Shown: positions 52,199 through 60,828 of the stretch, piece by piece
Layout of the letters: each line of letters starts with the position of its first letter
How positions within the stretch are numbered: position 1 is the first letter of the stretch
Assembly (NCBI RefSeq): GCF_008035925.1
Contig: NZ_CP036264.1
Location: forward strand, 9,265,615-9,329,614
DNA length: 64,000 bases
Reading direction: 5' to 3'
Source: Stieleria maiorica
GTDB taxonomy: Bacteria; Planctomycetota; Planctomycetia; Pirellulales; Pirellulaceae
The notes under the pieces: generated by a model
What the model was told of the DNA's origin: nothing
The model's database searches: none
Seen by the model: the letters and a program-made list of their open reading frames with translations, nothing else
Program-made: the position numbers and the translations under genes

Positions 52199-53136
52199 CG
52201 ATTCAACGCCTCCATCGAGCTTTCATTTTGCAAGATGGCGATCCAGGGCAGAAACGTTGCCAGTGCATAGCCCAGCACCAGCAGCGCCGCGATCAAAAGG
52301 CCGACGTAGCCAGGTGTTTTGGAAAAGAAGGCGTGGCGACGGTCATCGGCCAGAAAATGGTAGAACCGAGCCAAGCGTCCGAGCGCCCGCGGCCGTGAGG
52401 GTGGGGTTCCGTCGCGGACAATACTTTCGGCGATCGGTCGGACGGGCAGCTGGGGCGAAACACTGGTGCCGGCCAACGAGAGCGCTGTTTCCGGTTCGAC
52501 ACCCGAGCCGACCAACACGGCCAAGCGGCGCGATTGTGATTCGGCCGCCAGCCACCGCGCGTACTGGGAACTGCCCGGAACGAGATTCAGCAGCGGGCCG
52601 GCGGCAAGTTTTCGCCAGACCCACCAGGTTGCGATCATCACGAACGGGAAGCCGGCAACCCACAGGGGCATCGCCTCGCGGACCGCGATCAACCACCGCG
52701 AGACACCGCTGGGCGTCAGGCCCTGCTGGGTGTATTGGGCTTGGATGTGGGGAACCGAAAACGTACACAAGATAATCATCCCGATGTACGCCAGGGCCGC
52801 AACGATCAGTGGCTCCGTGATCGCCTGACGGAGCGGGGTGGCCGCCGCGTCGCGATCCAAGTTTTGGATCGCAATCGATTCAAAGATCGGAACCGGATCA
52901 TCGGACTCCAGCAGCATGCGGGCGATCGCCCGGTAGCGATCGGGCAACGCGTGTCGCTCAAGCAAGGCGTCCGGCGCAAGGTCGCGGCCGACGTCGCTGA
53001 GCAATCGGTCATTGATTTCCCGAAGCCGCTCGGCGGTGTCGCCGCCGAGCCCAAAATCCAACGGGATGTTCAGATGCAAGATCGCGATCGCTTGTTGGTT
53101 CAACGAAAGCAATCGTGCAGCAGTGGTGTCGGACAT
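52195..53136 (-). CDS. GspF-like inner-membrane platform protein (first copy)
   Basis: 313 aa. N-terminal soluble part (RLREINDRLLSDVGRDLAPD), helix 1 (IVAALAYIGMIILCTFSVPH) followed by a poorly kept post-helix segment (QAQYTQQGLTPSGVSRWLIA), helix 2 (MPLWVAGFPFVMIATWWVWR), second domain (RRLAVLVGSGVEPETALSLA, the T2SSF signature), and helix 3 (YVGLLIAALLVLGYALATFL). The most diverged of the three copies. First gene of the operon; ATG 53136. Confidence 0.87.
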   Translation of the reverse strand: MSDTTAARLLSLNQQAIAILHLNIPLDFGLGGDTAERLREINDRLLSDVGRDLAPDALLERHALPDRYRAIARMLLESDDPVPIFESIAIQNLDRDAAATPLRQAITEPLIVAALAYIGMIILCTFSVPHIQAQYTQQGLTPSGVSRWLIAVREAMPLWVAGFPFVMIATWWVWRKLAAGPLLNLVPGSSQYARWLAAESQSRRLAVLVGSGVEPETALSLAGTSVSPQLPVRPIAESIVRDGTPPSRPRALGRLARFYHFLADDRRHAFFSKTPGYVGLLIAALLVLGYALATFLPWIAILQNESSMEALNR

Positions 53137-53173
53137 GTAACAGCTTGCCGGCGGCGGAACGGCCCGTTGATTT

Positions 53174-53256
53174 AATCAGCCGTATGGCGCGAGCCTACGG
53201 GCCCGGGTGAGATCTTTTGCTGTTTCAATGCCCGTACGCTCGCGCGAAACGGCTGA
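53174..53256. repeat. Dispersed palindromic repeat, family A
   Basis: ATCAGCCG ... TGGCGCGAGCCTACGGGCCC ... GCCCGTACGCTCGCGCGAA ... CGGCTGAT. Upstream of the GspF operon, in the gap after the metallophosphoesterase gene. Confidence 0.85.
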
Positions 53257-53409
53257 TCCCACGTAGAATCGGATTAAATCGACAGGCCGGGAAATAATCA
53301 TCAGGGCAAAGGGCTGATGCGCCGGGGCGGTCGATTTGTCTGAACGGTTGAAAAAACCGTGGAGATTCTCCGCGGGGGGGAAGTGAATCCTGGCCAGAGC
53401 GAGGTCGGG

Positions 53410-53476
53410 GTAGCGGAACTCGCCAAGAGTTTCGCTTCACCAGCGGCCCGCCGAAAGTCTTGGCGACTTCCGCTAC
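53410..53476. repeat. Dispersed palindromic repeat, family C
   Basis: 25-nt arms starting GTAGCGGAACTCGCCAAGAG and ending TTGGCGACTTCCGCTAC pair with only two mismatches. A second, larger copy is at 58121..58259. Confidence 0.85.
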
Positions 53477-53507
53477 GATCCAGAGACGCTTGCGATGCCA
53501 GCGCGCC

Positions 53508-55508
53508 CTACTCGACCGGCACCAGTCGGCTGGACTTGCCCATTCGCCCGTTGGCGGCCGAAGCGCTGTGATCCAACAGGAACGGGCCGACGCTGCGGTC
53601 AAAGTGGTGCAGCAGCACGGTCGAATCATCGGGTTGGTGTCGTTTGGCAGGCGTGAAGTCGCCATCGTAGCGAACGCCGGTCGAAAGTCGGAACTCGTTC
53701 AGCTGGCCGACAAACGCCCGCGTCGGGTTCCCGCCGTGGTCGGGATCGGCACCCAAGTACAGCGGCAACTGGTTTGATTTGCGACTGCCGGTGGCCGACT
53801 TGGACGCGACCCGTTTGCCGTCGACATACAGCACGACGTTGCTGCCGTCGTAGACCCCGGCCAAGTGCGACCATTGGTTCAGTGGCAAGGCTTCTTTGCC
53901 GATGGCCGACACGTAGCGGCCGCCCAGATGCACGTCGAACTGGACGACGCCGTGATCGGAAAAGAAGGCATATTCCGAGCTTTGTGTCTTGGCGATGATC
54001 GCATCAAAACCTTTGTGTTGTGTCGGTTTGATCCAGGTTTCGATCGTGAACGGGCCGGCGGGCAATTCGAACGCGTCGTCGTTGACCGCGATCGCAGAGG
54101 CTTCGTCGCTGACCAACAACGCCTGGTCGGAGATCGAGGCGAAATAGTCGGCGGGGACCTGATCCAATCGAATCCCGATCGGAACGTCTGTCGGCGGCAA
54201 GTCGACGGCGGCCTTGTCGCCCAGGTAACGCAGCGCGACGGTGACGGCGGGGTTGGCGCTGCCGACGTCTCCGCTCGCATCACGCCGGATCAGGAACTCA
54301 ACCGTCTGGCTGGCGCCGGCATCGAGCGTGATGTGTTGGTGATCCAGTGTGGACAACCACCCGCTTTGCAGTGTTTCACGAGACATCAGCAGCGTCACTT
54401 CGACAGGATGCTCGGCCGGGTTGGTGACGTCCAGCTTGACGGTTCCGCGGGCCGAGCCGTCGACCGAAAGCAGGACCTTATCGGAAACCTGTTTCGGGCG
54501 AATCGACCGGGCCAGTTCCAGTTCTTTTAAAAACTCCGGCGTGAATTGCTTGGGATCGAACACCGCACCGACCGGCAGTGACGAGACGGTGATGCGTTTG
54601 GGCCGCACGGTGACGATGTTGAAGTGGTGCAGATGACCGGCGCCGGGGATCGGGGTGTCATTCGGGATGTGTCCGCCGGTGGTCGCCAACGCATAGTACT
54701 CGATGCCGTCTTTGACGCCGTCGTATCGCATCTTGTGGATGTGCCCGGCAAACACGGCCGAAACGTTGCCCGCGTCGGCTAGACGTTGGTGCACGTCGTC
54801 CCAGTTGGAACCGGTGTACCCGCCGCCGATCCAGCGGGGATGATGCAGGAACACGAACACGTGATCTTGATCGGCCAGGTCTTCCAGGGCTTTGTCAAGA
54901 AAGTCCAATTGTTGCTGACTCATTTGTTGCAGCGCCCCGGCGTTGAACGCTTTCAAGTTGGTCGACGGATCGCCTTCGTCGCTGTACAGGACGATGAAGC
55001 CGGCGTTCTTGTGGCGGAACGAATACCAGAGCGGTCCGAAGTGTTTTTCATAGTTGGATTCATGATGTCCCGGCGGTGCGGGGTTTTCGCCACGCCAATA
55101 GATGTCATGGTTTCCGGCGACCGGAAACCAACGCATCTTCAGGCGGTTCATGATCGCTTTGTACTCGTCGGCTTGCGCCAGCCACTCGGGGGTTTCGTTG
55201 TAGCCTTGGATCAAGTCGCCGACCGTCATGACCAGATCGGGGTCCAGCAAATTTGTATCGGCGACGGCTTGCTCGAGCACTTTCAGTCCGGCGGGAACGC
55301 CGCCGGTCCGGTCGCCGTAGACGATGAACTGGAACCCGTCTTCGGCCACCGTCGGCGCGATGACCTTTGCCGTCGATCGCGTTGTCAAAACCCTCGCGGG
55401 TGTGTCGTGATTGTGTGGGAGACCGCCGGCGGTTTCGTGAGCTGGTGAGATAGCGGCGCTGCAAAGGGTAGCGGCAACGAACAGCGTGACGCGGATGGAT
55501 AGATTCAT
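53508..55508 (-). CDS. Secreted metallophosphoesterase with C-terminal LamG-like domain
   Basis: 666 aa. Signal peptide (RVTLFVAATLCSAAISPA). Calcineurin-like phosphoesterase motifs in order: FIVYGDRTGG, MTVGDLIQGY, VAGNHDIYW, FLHHPRWIGGG and FAGHIHKMRYDG, all metal ligands present. A beta-rich linker follows and then a LamG/concanavalin-like domain (FTIETWIKPTQHKGFDAIIA; QWSHLAGVYDGSNVVLYVDG). Probably an active phosphatase or nuclease acting outside the cytoplasm, with the LamG domain binding sugar or a surface. ATG 55508 starts the signal peptide. Confidence 0.93.
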   Translation of the reverse strand: MNLSIRVTLFVAATLCSAAISPAHETAGGLPHNHDTPARVLTTRSTAKVIAPTVAEDGFQFIVYGDRTGGVPAGLKVLEQAVADTNLLDPDLVMTVGDLIQGYNETPEWLAQADEYKAIMNRLKMRWFPVAGNHDIYWRGENPAPPGHHESNYEKHFGPLWYSFRHKNAGFIVLYSDEGDPSTNLKAFNAGALQQMSQQQLDFLDKALEDLADQDHVFVFLHHPRWIGGGYTGSNWDDVHQRLADAGNVSAVFAGHIHKMRYDGVKDGIEYYALATTGGHIPNDTPIPGAGHLHHFNIVTVRPKRITVSSLPVGAVFDPKQFTPEFLKELELARSIRPKQVSDKVLLSVDGSARGTVKLDVTNPAEHPVEVTLLMSRETLQSGWLSTLDHQHITLDAGASQTVEFLIRRDASGDVGSANPAVTVALRYLGDKAAVDLPPTDVPIGIRLDQVPADYFASISDQALLVSDEASAIAVNDDAFELPAGPFTIETWIKPTQHKGFDAIIAKTQSSEYAFFSDHGVVQFDVHLGGRYVSAIGKEALPLNQWSHLAGVYDGSNVVLYVDGKRVASKSATGSRKSNQLPLYLGADPDHGGNPTRAFVGQLNEFRLSTGVRYDGDFTPAKRHQPDDSTVLLHHFDRSVGPFLLDHSASAANGRMGKSSRLVPVE

Positions 55509-55839
55509 GGATGCAATCGGATCGGGGTGGGCGAGTGAGGTGGGAAACGATTTCCGACTCACCTGTCGGTCGAGTCGGTCATTAGAACGCGGGGAGGAGA
55601 TCGGGAAACGCCTGTCGGTAAAACTAAACGGAACCTTCATTCCGCGATACGATCGGAAACGGACAGGTTCCCCGGCCGATGGAGAGATGGAGAATCGTCC
55701 GGCGCCGCTTTCGCAGGCGGCGAACCTGTGACGGCGGGGTTGATCGGCGGCGATGCATCGGAATTGTGTGCGGTGCTCATGCCACCAGTTTAGTCCGGCG
55801 GAGTGTCGGGCGGCAAACGAGCGCCGGTGGTCCTGCAAT
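55509..55839. other. Intergenic region, no gene seen
   Basis: About 330 bases before the two repeats listed next. ACAGGTTC (55663-55670) and GAACCTGT (55722-55729) form an 8-bp inverted repeat, with a small hairpin CGCCGCTTTCGCAGGCGGCG between them. Meaning unknown. Confidence 0.5.
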
Positions 55840-55965
55840 GGGGTGTACGACGTCCTTTTTAGGTCGTCGCGAAGAGCCTCACGTGCGACGGCCCGGAAGG
55901 GCCATCGTACGTACGAGACAGGCATCGCCCTAAGTTGGACGTTCCCTAAAGGCTAGACACCAGCG
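55840..55965. repeat. Dispersed repeat, family B
   Basis: Close copy of 16721..16848: GGGTGTACGACGTCCTTTTT, GGAAGGGCCATCGTAC and an end AAAGGCTAGACACCAGCG. Confidence 0.88.
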
Positions 55966-55968
55966 ACC

Positions 55969-56046
55969 TGAGCCGTTGGCGCTAGCCTCGGGCCTTACCG
56001 CCGTGTTATAGGCGTATCAAGGCCCGCGGCTAGCGCCGTCAGCTCA
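55969..56046. repeat. Dispersed palindromic repeat, family A variant
   Basis: TGAGCCGTTGGCGCTAGCC ... GGGCC ... GGCCCGCGGCTAGCGCCGTCAGCTCA, directly next to a family B copy. Confidence 0.8.
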
Positions 56047-56081
56047 CTAAGCCCGTGCCGTTGGTTCCTGACGGCTTTTCA

Positions 56082-56654
56082 TCAGTCCAATTCGATCGTG
56101 TCCATGACTTGATAGGTCGGGCCGGCCTTGTCCAGAAAGCTGGCCATCAAGTGCACTTCGTCGACGACCATTTCGCCCAACTGCGTGTCTGCCAGATCGC
56201 TCATCGCGGCGACCAATTCCTCGCCGGCCCGCCGCGAATTGCTGCGTGTGCGGCCGAGGGTCAGGTGGGGCGTGTAGTCACGCGGTTCGGGTTTAAACCC
56301 CAACTCGGCGAGCTGTTTTTCCAGGCCGGCGACCAGCCGGACCAAATTGCCGGTCGGATCATCGACGCCGACATACAGGATGCGTGGTTTTTCGGCGTTG
56401 GGAAAACCGCCGGTACCTGCGAAACGTAATTCGAACGGTTCGATCGGATCGGTCACTCGACGAATCGCTTTACAAACGTCTGGGATTTCGACGTTGTCGA
56501 CTTCCCCGAGGAACTTTAGCGTCAGATGAAAGTTGTCGATCGGCACCCACTTGAAACCCGAGTCAAGCGGCTTGAGTCGTTTCATGATCTTGCCGGCCGC
56601 CGCGGTCACGGCGGGGGGGACCGGGATGGAGATGAAGGAGCGGATCGTTTGCAT
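56082..56654 (-). CDS. thpR: RNA 2',3'-cyclic phosphodiesterase
   Basis: 190 aa, usual length for the LigT/ThpR 2H phosphoesterase family, which opens 2',3'-cyclic phosphates on RNA. Both catalytic HXTX motifs are present: HLTL at 43-46 and HLTL at 130-133 (TPHLTLGRTRS). Start ATG 56654. Divergent from the hydrolase gene next to it. Confidence 0.94.
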   Translation of the reverse strand: MQTIRSFISIPVPPAVTAAAGKIMKRLKPLDSGFKWVPIDNFHLTLKFLGEVDNVEIPDVCKAIRRVTDPIEPFELRFAGTGGFPNAEKPRILYVGVDDPTGNLVRLVAGLEKQLAELGFKPEPRDYTPHLTLGRTRSNSRRAGEELVAAMSDLADTQLGEMVVDEVHLMASFLDKAGPTYQVMDTIELD

Positions 56655-56689
56655 GAATCCAACGCGTGTCTTTACACTTGATTAACGAA

Positions 56690-57673
56690 ATGAAACCCTT
56701 TGTGCCCCCACCGTTTAAACCCGACCTGCTGATGCGTGGCGGGCATTTGCAGACGCTCGCGTCGCTGCGGGCGCCGGCCGAGCAGATCGCCCCGGTGCAT
56801 CAGCACGTCGTCGAGCTGCCGGACGGGGATGCCATTGTGCTGCATGAAAACGCGGCGGTCGATGGTGGGCAATCCGGCCCGGCGGTGGCATTGTTTCACG
56901 GATTGAGCGGATGCCACGGATCGCCGTACATGGTTCGCTTGACGATGCGACTGGTCTCTCTGGGGTGGACGGTGTACCGCGTCGACATGCGGGGCTGTGG
57001 CGCGGCCAGGGATTTGGCGCGACAGCTCAGCCATGCCGGCCGCAGCGACGACGTGCTGGCGGCGATCGATTTTATCGCGCGGCGTCATCCCGCCACGACA
57101 CTGTCCGCCGTGGGCGTGTCGTTGGGCGGAAACCAATTGTTGCGTCTGGCCGGCCGGATCGGCGCCGGGCTGGACGCGCGTCCGCAGTGGTTTGACCGCT
57201 TGGACCGGATCGCGGTCGTGGCCCCCCCGATCGACCTGATCCGATGCAGCGAAAACATGCAGCGGCTCTCCCGCCGGTTGTACAACTACTACTTCATCCG
57301 CACGTTGTTTGAGCGGATCGCACCGGCGGTCCGCGATCGCCAGCAGTTTCAAGCAATCGCCTCGCTCGGTCGTCCCAAAACCCTGTTGGAGCTGGATGAT
57401 CGGTTGACCGCCCCGTTGAGCGGTTTTCAGGGGGCGTCAGAGTATTACCAGCAGTGTGGGGCGATCCACGTGACCGAGTCCAATCCGGTGAAAACCCTGG
57501 TTCTGGCGGCCAAGGATGATCCGATTGTCCCCGTTGATTGCTTCACCACCGCCCGCTGGCCGGAGCAAACTCAGCTCGTTTTAACGGCAACGGGGGGGCA
57601 TGCGGGCTTCGTCGCCCGGCGGCGGAACCATTGGATGGACGATTGTTTGGTCGCTTGGCTGAATCGACTTTGA
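56690..57673 (+). CDS. Alpha/beta hydrolase of the YheT family
   Basis: 327 aa. Oxyanion segment FHGLSGCHGSPYMVRLT, YRVDMRGCGAA, nucleophile elbow GVSLGGNQLLR, Asp in AAKDDPIVPVDCF and His in TGGHAGFVARR, matching the YheT/EMB8 esterase family. Cytosolic esterase of unknown substrate. ATG 56690 is used; an in-frame GTG at 56666 would add eight residues. Confidence 0.93.
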   Translation: MKPFVPPPFKPDLLMRGGHLQTLASLRAPAEQIAPVHQHVVELPDGDAIVLHENAAVDGGQSGPAVALFHGLSGCHGSPYMVRLTMRLVSLGWTVYRVDMRGCGAARDLARQLSHAGRSDDVLAAIDFIARRHPATTLSAVGVSLGGNQLLRLAGRIGAGLDARPQWFDRLDRIAVVAPPIDLIRCSENMQRLSRRLYNYYFIRTLFERIAPAVRDRQQFQAIASLGRPKTLLELDDRLTAPLSGFQGASEYYQQCGAIHVTESNPVKTLVLAAKDDPIVPVDCFTTARWPEQTQLVLTATGGHAGFVARRRNHWMDDCLVAWLNRL

Positions 57674-57749
57674 TTGTGTCGTCATTCTTCGTGTAAGCTA
57701 CTCTCTGGGGAGATCGAGATTCGGGTCGTTTGGGACTGAGGCATATCCA

Positions 57750-58097
57750 ATGGCTGGTGAATACCACGGCTGGGACCAGGAGGGCGAACGATGGCGTTTC
57801 GCGGACACCGTGGGGCGCCCCAAGAATGAGACGGTGTTTTTGATCGAGGATTTCGGTGAACCGACATCCGCCCGCCAGGCACTCTCCGCAATCATGTCCG
57901 CGATGGCTCAATTCAAGCAACGTGTTCAAGTCGTTCAGACGGATCGCAATGACCGATTGATCAAGAAGCTCCGAGAGGCGTCGCTGTTGAGGGTTGCCGA
58001 CATCAAGGTCGGCGACACGCAGCAATGGGGGGTGCTGGGTGTTCAGACCCGAAAGCCGACTCCGAAACGTTCCAAATGGAAGTTCTGGGCGTCGTAG
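57750..58097 (+). CDS. Small protein of unknown function (115 aa)
   Basis: Soluble basic protein with no signal peptide or known motif. GAGG lies nine bases before ATG 57750. The sequence (RPKNETVFLIEDFGEPTSAR; IMSAMAQFKQRVQVVQTDRN) suggests a small alpha/beta domain, and it ends in basic KPTPKRSKWKFWAS. It follows the YheT gene by 76 bases and may share its transcript. Confidence 0.75.
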   Translation: MAGEYHGWDQEGERWRFADTVGRPKNETVFLIEDFGEPTSARQALSAIMSAMAQFKQRVQVVQTDRNDRLIKKLREASLLRVADIKVGDTQQWGVLGVQTRKPTPKRSKWKFWAS

Positions 58098-58120
58098 GCT
58101 TCGCCCGCGGCTTGGTTTTC

Positions 58121-58259
58121 CGGTCGCGGAACTCGCCAAGAGTTTCGCACGGACGCAACGACCTCACTCGGTTTTCTGGTAGCGGAACTCGCCGAGAGAT
58201 TCGCACTGGCGGGACGACGCCACGCCGGGGGCCGAAGGCCTTGGCGGCTTCCGCGACGA
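58121..58259. repeat. Dispersed palindromic repeat, family C, double left arm
   Basis: Two left arms (GTCGCGGAACTCGCCAAGAG at 58123, GTAGCGGAACTCGCCGAGAG at 58179) and one right arm (CTTGGCGGCTTCCGCGACGA near 58240). Related to 53410..53476. Confidence 0.8.
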
Positions 58260-58329
58260 CGCGATTCCGAAAACTGAACTGCGGAGAGAGACTCGTACGC
58301 ACGCCACTTCATCATCGGGGGAAAAACAT

Positions 58330-59490
58330 TTGGTCCGGCTGCCATCCGATTCAACGCAACGTGTGCCGCCTACACGCACGCCCCTGAAGGTACCGCTGAC
58401 GGTTGCTAGTGTCGTCGCCTTGGTAACGTTGGGTGTCACACTCCAGCCGCTTGCGGAACAGAATCGATCGTCGACGCGTTCGACGACGATGCCGCCAAGT
58501 CCCAGCCCCGTCGTGACCACCGAAACGGCAAAACGTGTCGCTCGGGCGCGGTTTTATGACGCCCAAGTCTTGCCCTTGATCGCCGAGGTGGACGCGCTGA
58601 ACTTGGCGGCGGCCGATCGCTGTCTCAATCGGATCGACCGAATTCTGCAGGGATACCATGCCGGCGTCGAACCGTTTGTTGCCGACATGACCAGCATCTC
58701 CACACGGCTGGGCGTGCTGAAGCGGATGCCCGGCGGATGGTGGACCAGCGATGGGCGAGTCGAAGCCTATGTGCAAGATAAATTCGAGACGCATTTGTTT
58801 TCCCAGCAGACGCTGCTGGAGGACATCTCCGGTGCGTTGCTGCAATTCCGCAGGGACGTCGACGCGAATCAGTCGCTGATGCTGACGCGGGTCCAGGCCG
58901 CGTTGTCGACCTCGGATTTGCCGGACGTTCTACTGCAGCCGCACGACACTTTTTTTCGAGAATTGTCGACCGAATTGGGGAGCTATGCGGCCGGTCAGGG
59001 GGCGACCAGTGTGGAAAACATGCTCGGCGCGCTGGTGCTGGGCGAAGTCGGCGCGTTTGCCGCCCGATCGGTCGTGGCCGGTTTGTTGGTCCGGTTCGCA
59101 CCCTCGGTCGCGATCAGCTCGGCGGCCGGTGCGAGTGCGACCGTGGGGGCTTCGGCAACCGGTGCCGGTGGCGGATCGATCGGCGGGCCGGTCGGCGCGG
59201 TGGTCGGTTTTGGGGCGGGACTGGCGATCGGACTGGTGATCGACTGGTGGATGACCGAACAGTTCGAAGCGGAATTGACCCGTCAAATGCACGTGTACCT
59301 GAATGATTTGGAAGCGACACTGATTTCCGGCGGGACGTCAGCTTCCGATGAGACGACAAAGGAAAGGGCGGACGCGGCTGCCGAGCCGACCTCCGGGCTG
59401 AAGCACGCCTTGCCCAATTTGTGCGGCCAACTGCGCAATGCGTATCGTGATCGTTTTTATCAACAAATTGTCGACGGAGAATCGTCGTGA
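58330..59490 (+). CDS. Membrane protein of unknown function, first of a two-gene operon
   Basis: 386 aa. An N-terminal hydrophobic segment (LTVASVVALVTLGVTL) is followed by a helical soluble part (PLIAEVDALNLAAADRCLNR; AYVQDKFETHLFSQQTLLED) and a long Gly/Ala-rich hydrophobic hairpin near residues 225-305 (GGSIGGPVGAVVGFGAGLAI then LVIDWWMTEQF), as seen in pore- or channel-forming helices. No family recognised. Start TTG 58330 is weak; a later start is possible. It overlaps the next gene by GTGA. Confidence 0.75.
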   Translation: MVRLPSDSTQRVPPTRTPLKVPLTVASVVALVTLGVTLQPLAEQNRSSTRSTTMPPSPSPVVTTETAKRVARARFYDAQVLPLIAEVDALNLAAADRCLNRIDRILQGYHAGVEPFVADMTSISTRLGVLKRMPGGWWTSDGRVEAYVQDKFETHLFSQQTLLEDISGALLQFRRDVDANQSLMLTRVQAALSTSDLPDVLLQPHDTFFRELSTELGSYAAGQGATSVENMLGALVLGEVGAFAARSVVAGLLVRFAPSVAISSAAGASATVGASATGAGGGSIGGPVGAVVGFGAGLAIGLVIDWWMTEQFEAELTRQMHVYLNDLEATLISGGTSASDETTKERADAAAEPTSGLKHALPNLCGQLRNAYRDRFYQQIVDGESS

Positions 59491-60530
59491 TCGTTAATAC
59501 CAACCGTCGTTTGACGTTACTGTTCGTCGGAGTGTTGTTGGTGGTCGGCGCGATCGAGTCGCCTGTCGCCCAGGCCGCGTCGCTGCCCGGAGTGATGTCG
59601 GGGACGACGGTCGCACGCGCGATCATGAAATACTTTGGCAAGGAAGGCGCCGAGGAGGCGACGGAGTATTTGGCGCGTCAAGGCGGACGTGAGATCGCCG
59701 AACGGGTCGGGGCGGCGGCGGTCCGCGAAGGCGGCCAGGAAGCGGCCGAGCAAGTTAGCCGTTTGGCCGGCAAGTATGGCCCCGAAGCGCTAGCGGCATT
59801 GGACAACGCGCCCGAGTTGGCACCGCTGTTGGCCGCGCTGGACGAATTGCCGGAGTCGCAGGTGCGTGCCGCCTTGGCTCGTCTGTCGGCCGGAACCGCC
59901 GGACGCGAACTCGCCCAAACCGTCAGCCGCGTGGGCGCTTCGGCGCTGCGAAGCGAGCTGAAACACCCCGGCGTCGGCGGAATGCTCGCACGTACGCTGG
60001 GCGATGACGGCGCGGAATTGGCGACCAAGCTGACCGGCGACCAAGCCATCGCCGTCGGGCGGCACGCCGACGATCTGGCCGCGCTGCCCTCGGCGCCTCG
60101 CCAAGGCGTGCTGGCGCTGTTGCGAAACGATACCGAACGGATGGTCGCCTTCATGGGCCGTTTCGCCGCGGATAACCCCGGCAAGACGTTGTTCACCGCT
60201 GCGACGACCACCATCATTCTGGCGGAATCCGAACGGATACTCGGCGGTGACGAAATCGTCTTTGATGCCGACGGCAACCCCATCGTCGTCAGCAAGGCCG
60301 GCATCGCGGGACGAACGATGAAGGCCGGCGGAGAAGCTCTCGCACATGTTTCGGTCAACTATCTCCAACCGCTGTTGCTGACCGCGATCGCGTTTGTCGT
60401 GACCTTTGCCACGCTGTTCATGTTGCTGAAATTGTGGCATGCCCATCAACGCGAAAAGCTGTTGATCGAGGGGATGTTGCGGGAACCGGAGACGATCGAG
60501 GGATCGGTGGTGGAGAAGAAGGCGGAATGA
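59487..60530 (+). CDS. Exported membrane protein of unknown function, second of a two-gene operon
   Basis: 347 aa. Signal peptide (TLLFVGVLLVVGAIESPVAQ), then a long Ala/Glu-rich helical region with repeats (EEATEYLARQGGREIAERVG; AAVREGGQEAAEQVSRLAGK), a weak hydrophobic segment (TLFTAATTTIILAES), and a strong C-terminal helix (LLLTAIAFVVTFATLFMLLK) with a short cytoplasmic tail. GTG 59487 overlaps the upstream stop. The TGA stop lies inside the first unit of a 14-nt repeat. No family recognised. Confidence 0.78.
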   Translation: MIVNTNRRLTLLFVGVLLVVGAIESPVAQAASLPGVMSGTTVARAIMKYFGKEGAEEATEYLARQGGREIAERVGAAAVREGGQEAAEQVSRLAGKYGPEALAALDNAPELAPLLAALDELPESQVRAALARLSAGTAGRELAQTVSRVGASALRSELKHPGVGGMLARTLGDDGAELATKLTGDQAIAVGRHADDLAALPSAPRQGVLALLRNDTERMVAFMGRFAADNPGKTLFTAATTTIILAESERILGGDEIVFDADGNPIVVSKAGIAGRTMKAGGEALAHVSVNYLQPLLLTAIAFVVTFATLFMLLKLWHAHQREKLLIEGMLREPETIEGSVVEKKAE

Positions 60531-60702
60531 TACGGGGCAAGTCGATGGGTGGAATGCCAGCGGGAAGCGTAAGCGAGCGGCCCGCGCTCGATGGAGAGAA
60601 GGCAAAACGATGGGGGCAAAACGATGGGGGCAAAACGATAGGGGCAAAACGATAGGGGCAAAACGATAGGGGCAAAACGATAGGGGCAAAACGATAGGGG
60701 GC
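60521..60702. repeat. 14-nt tandem array (GGGGCAAAACGATG family), copy 3
   Basis: Starts GGCGGAATGATACGGGGC, which includes the TGA stop of the membrane protein gene, then, after a 60-base interruption, about seven 14-mers CAAAACGATGGGGG and CAAAACGATAGGGG. The head motif recurs inverted at 60775..60798 (CATTCTGCCCCGTATCATTC). Confidence 0.93.
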
Positions 60703-60828
60703 AGTGGGCGTCTACAGGTTTCGTTCGAGGCGATTGATTCGGTCCTACACCACGATCAGACGCCCAGTCTTCATCATTCTGCCCCGTATCATTCTGCCTC
60801 CCCGCTCACCTCCGATTTTCAAATTCCC

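Noticed and set aside
55509..55925. N-terminal extension of the metallophosphoesterase
   Set aside because: The extra 139 residues cross a repeat and would hide a good signal peptide at MNLSIRVTLFVAATL.
59790..60689. Minus-strand protein beginning MPLSFCPYRFAPIVLP
   Set aside because: Translation of the 14-nt tandem array plus the antisense of a real gene; similar SFCP/RFAPIVLP frames appear at every copy of the array (3013, 35884).
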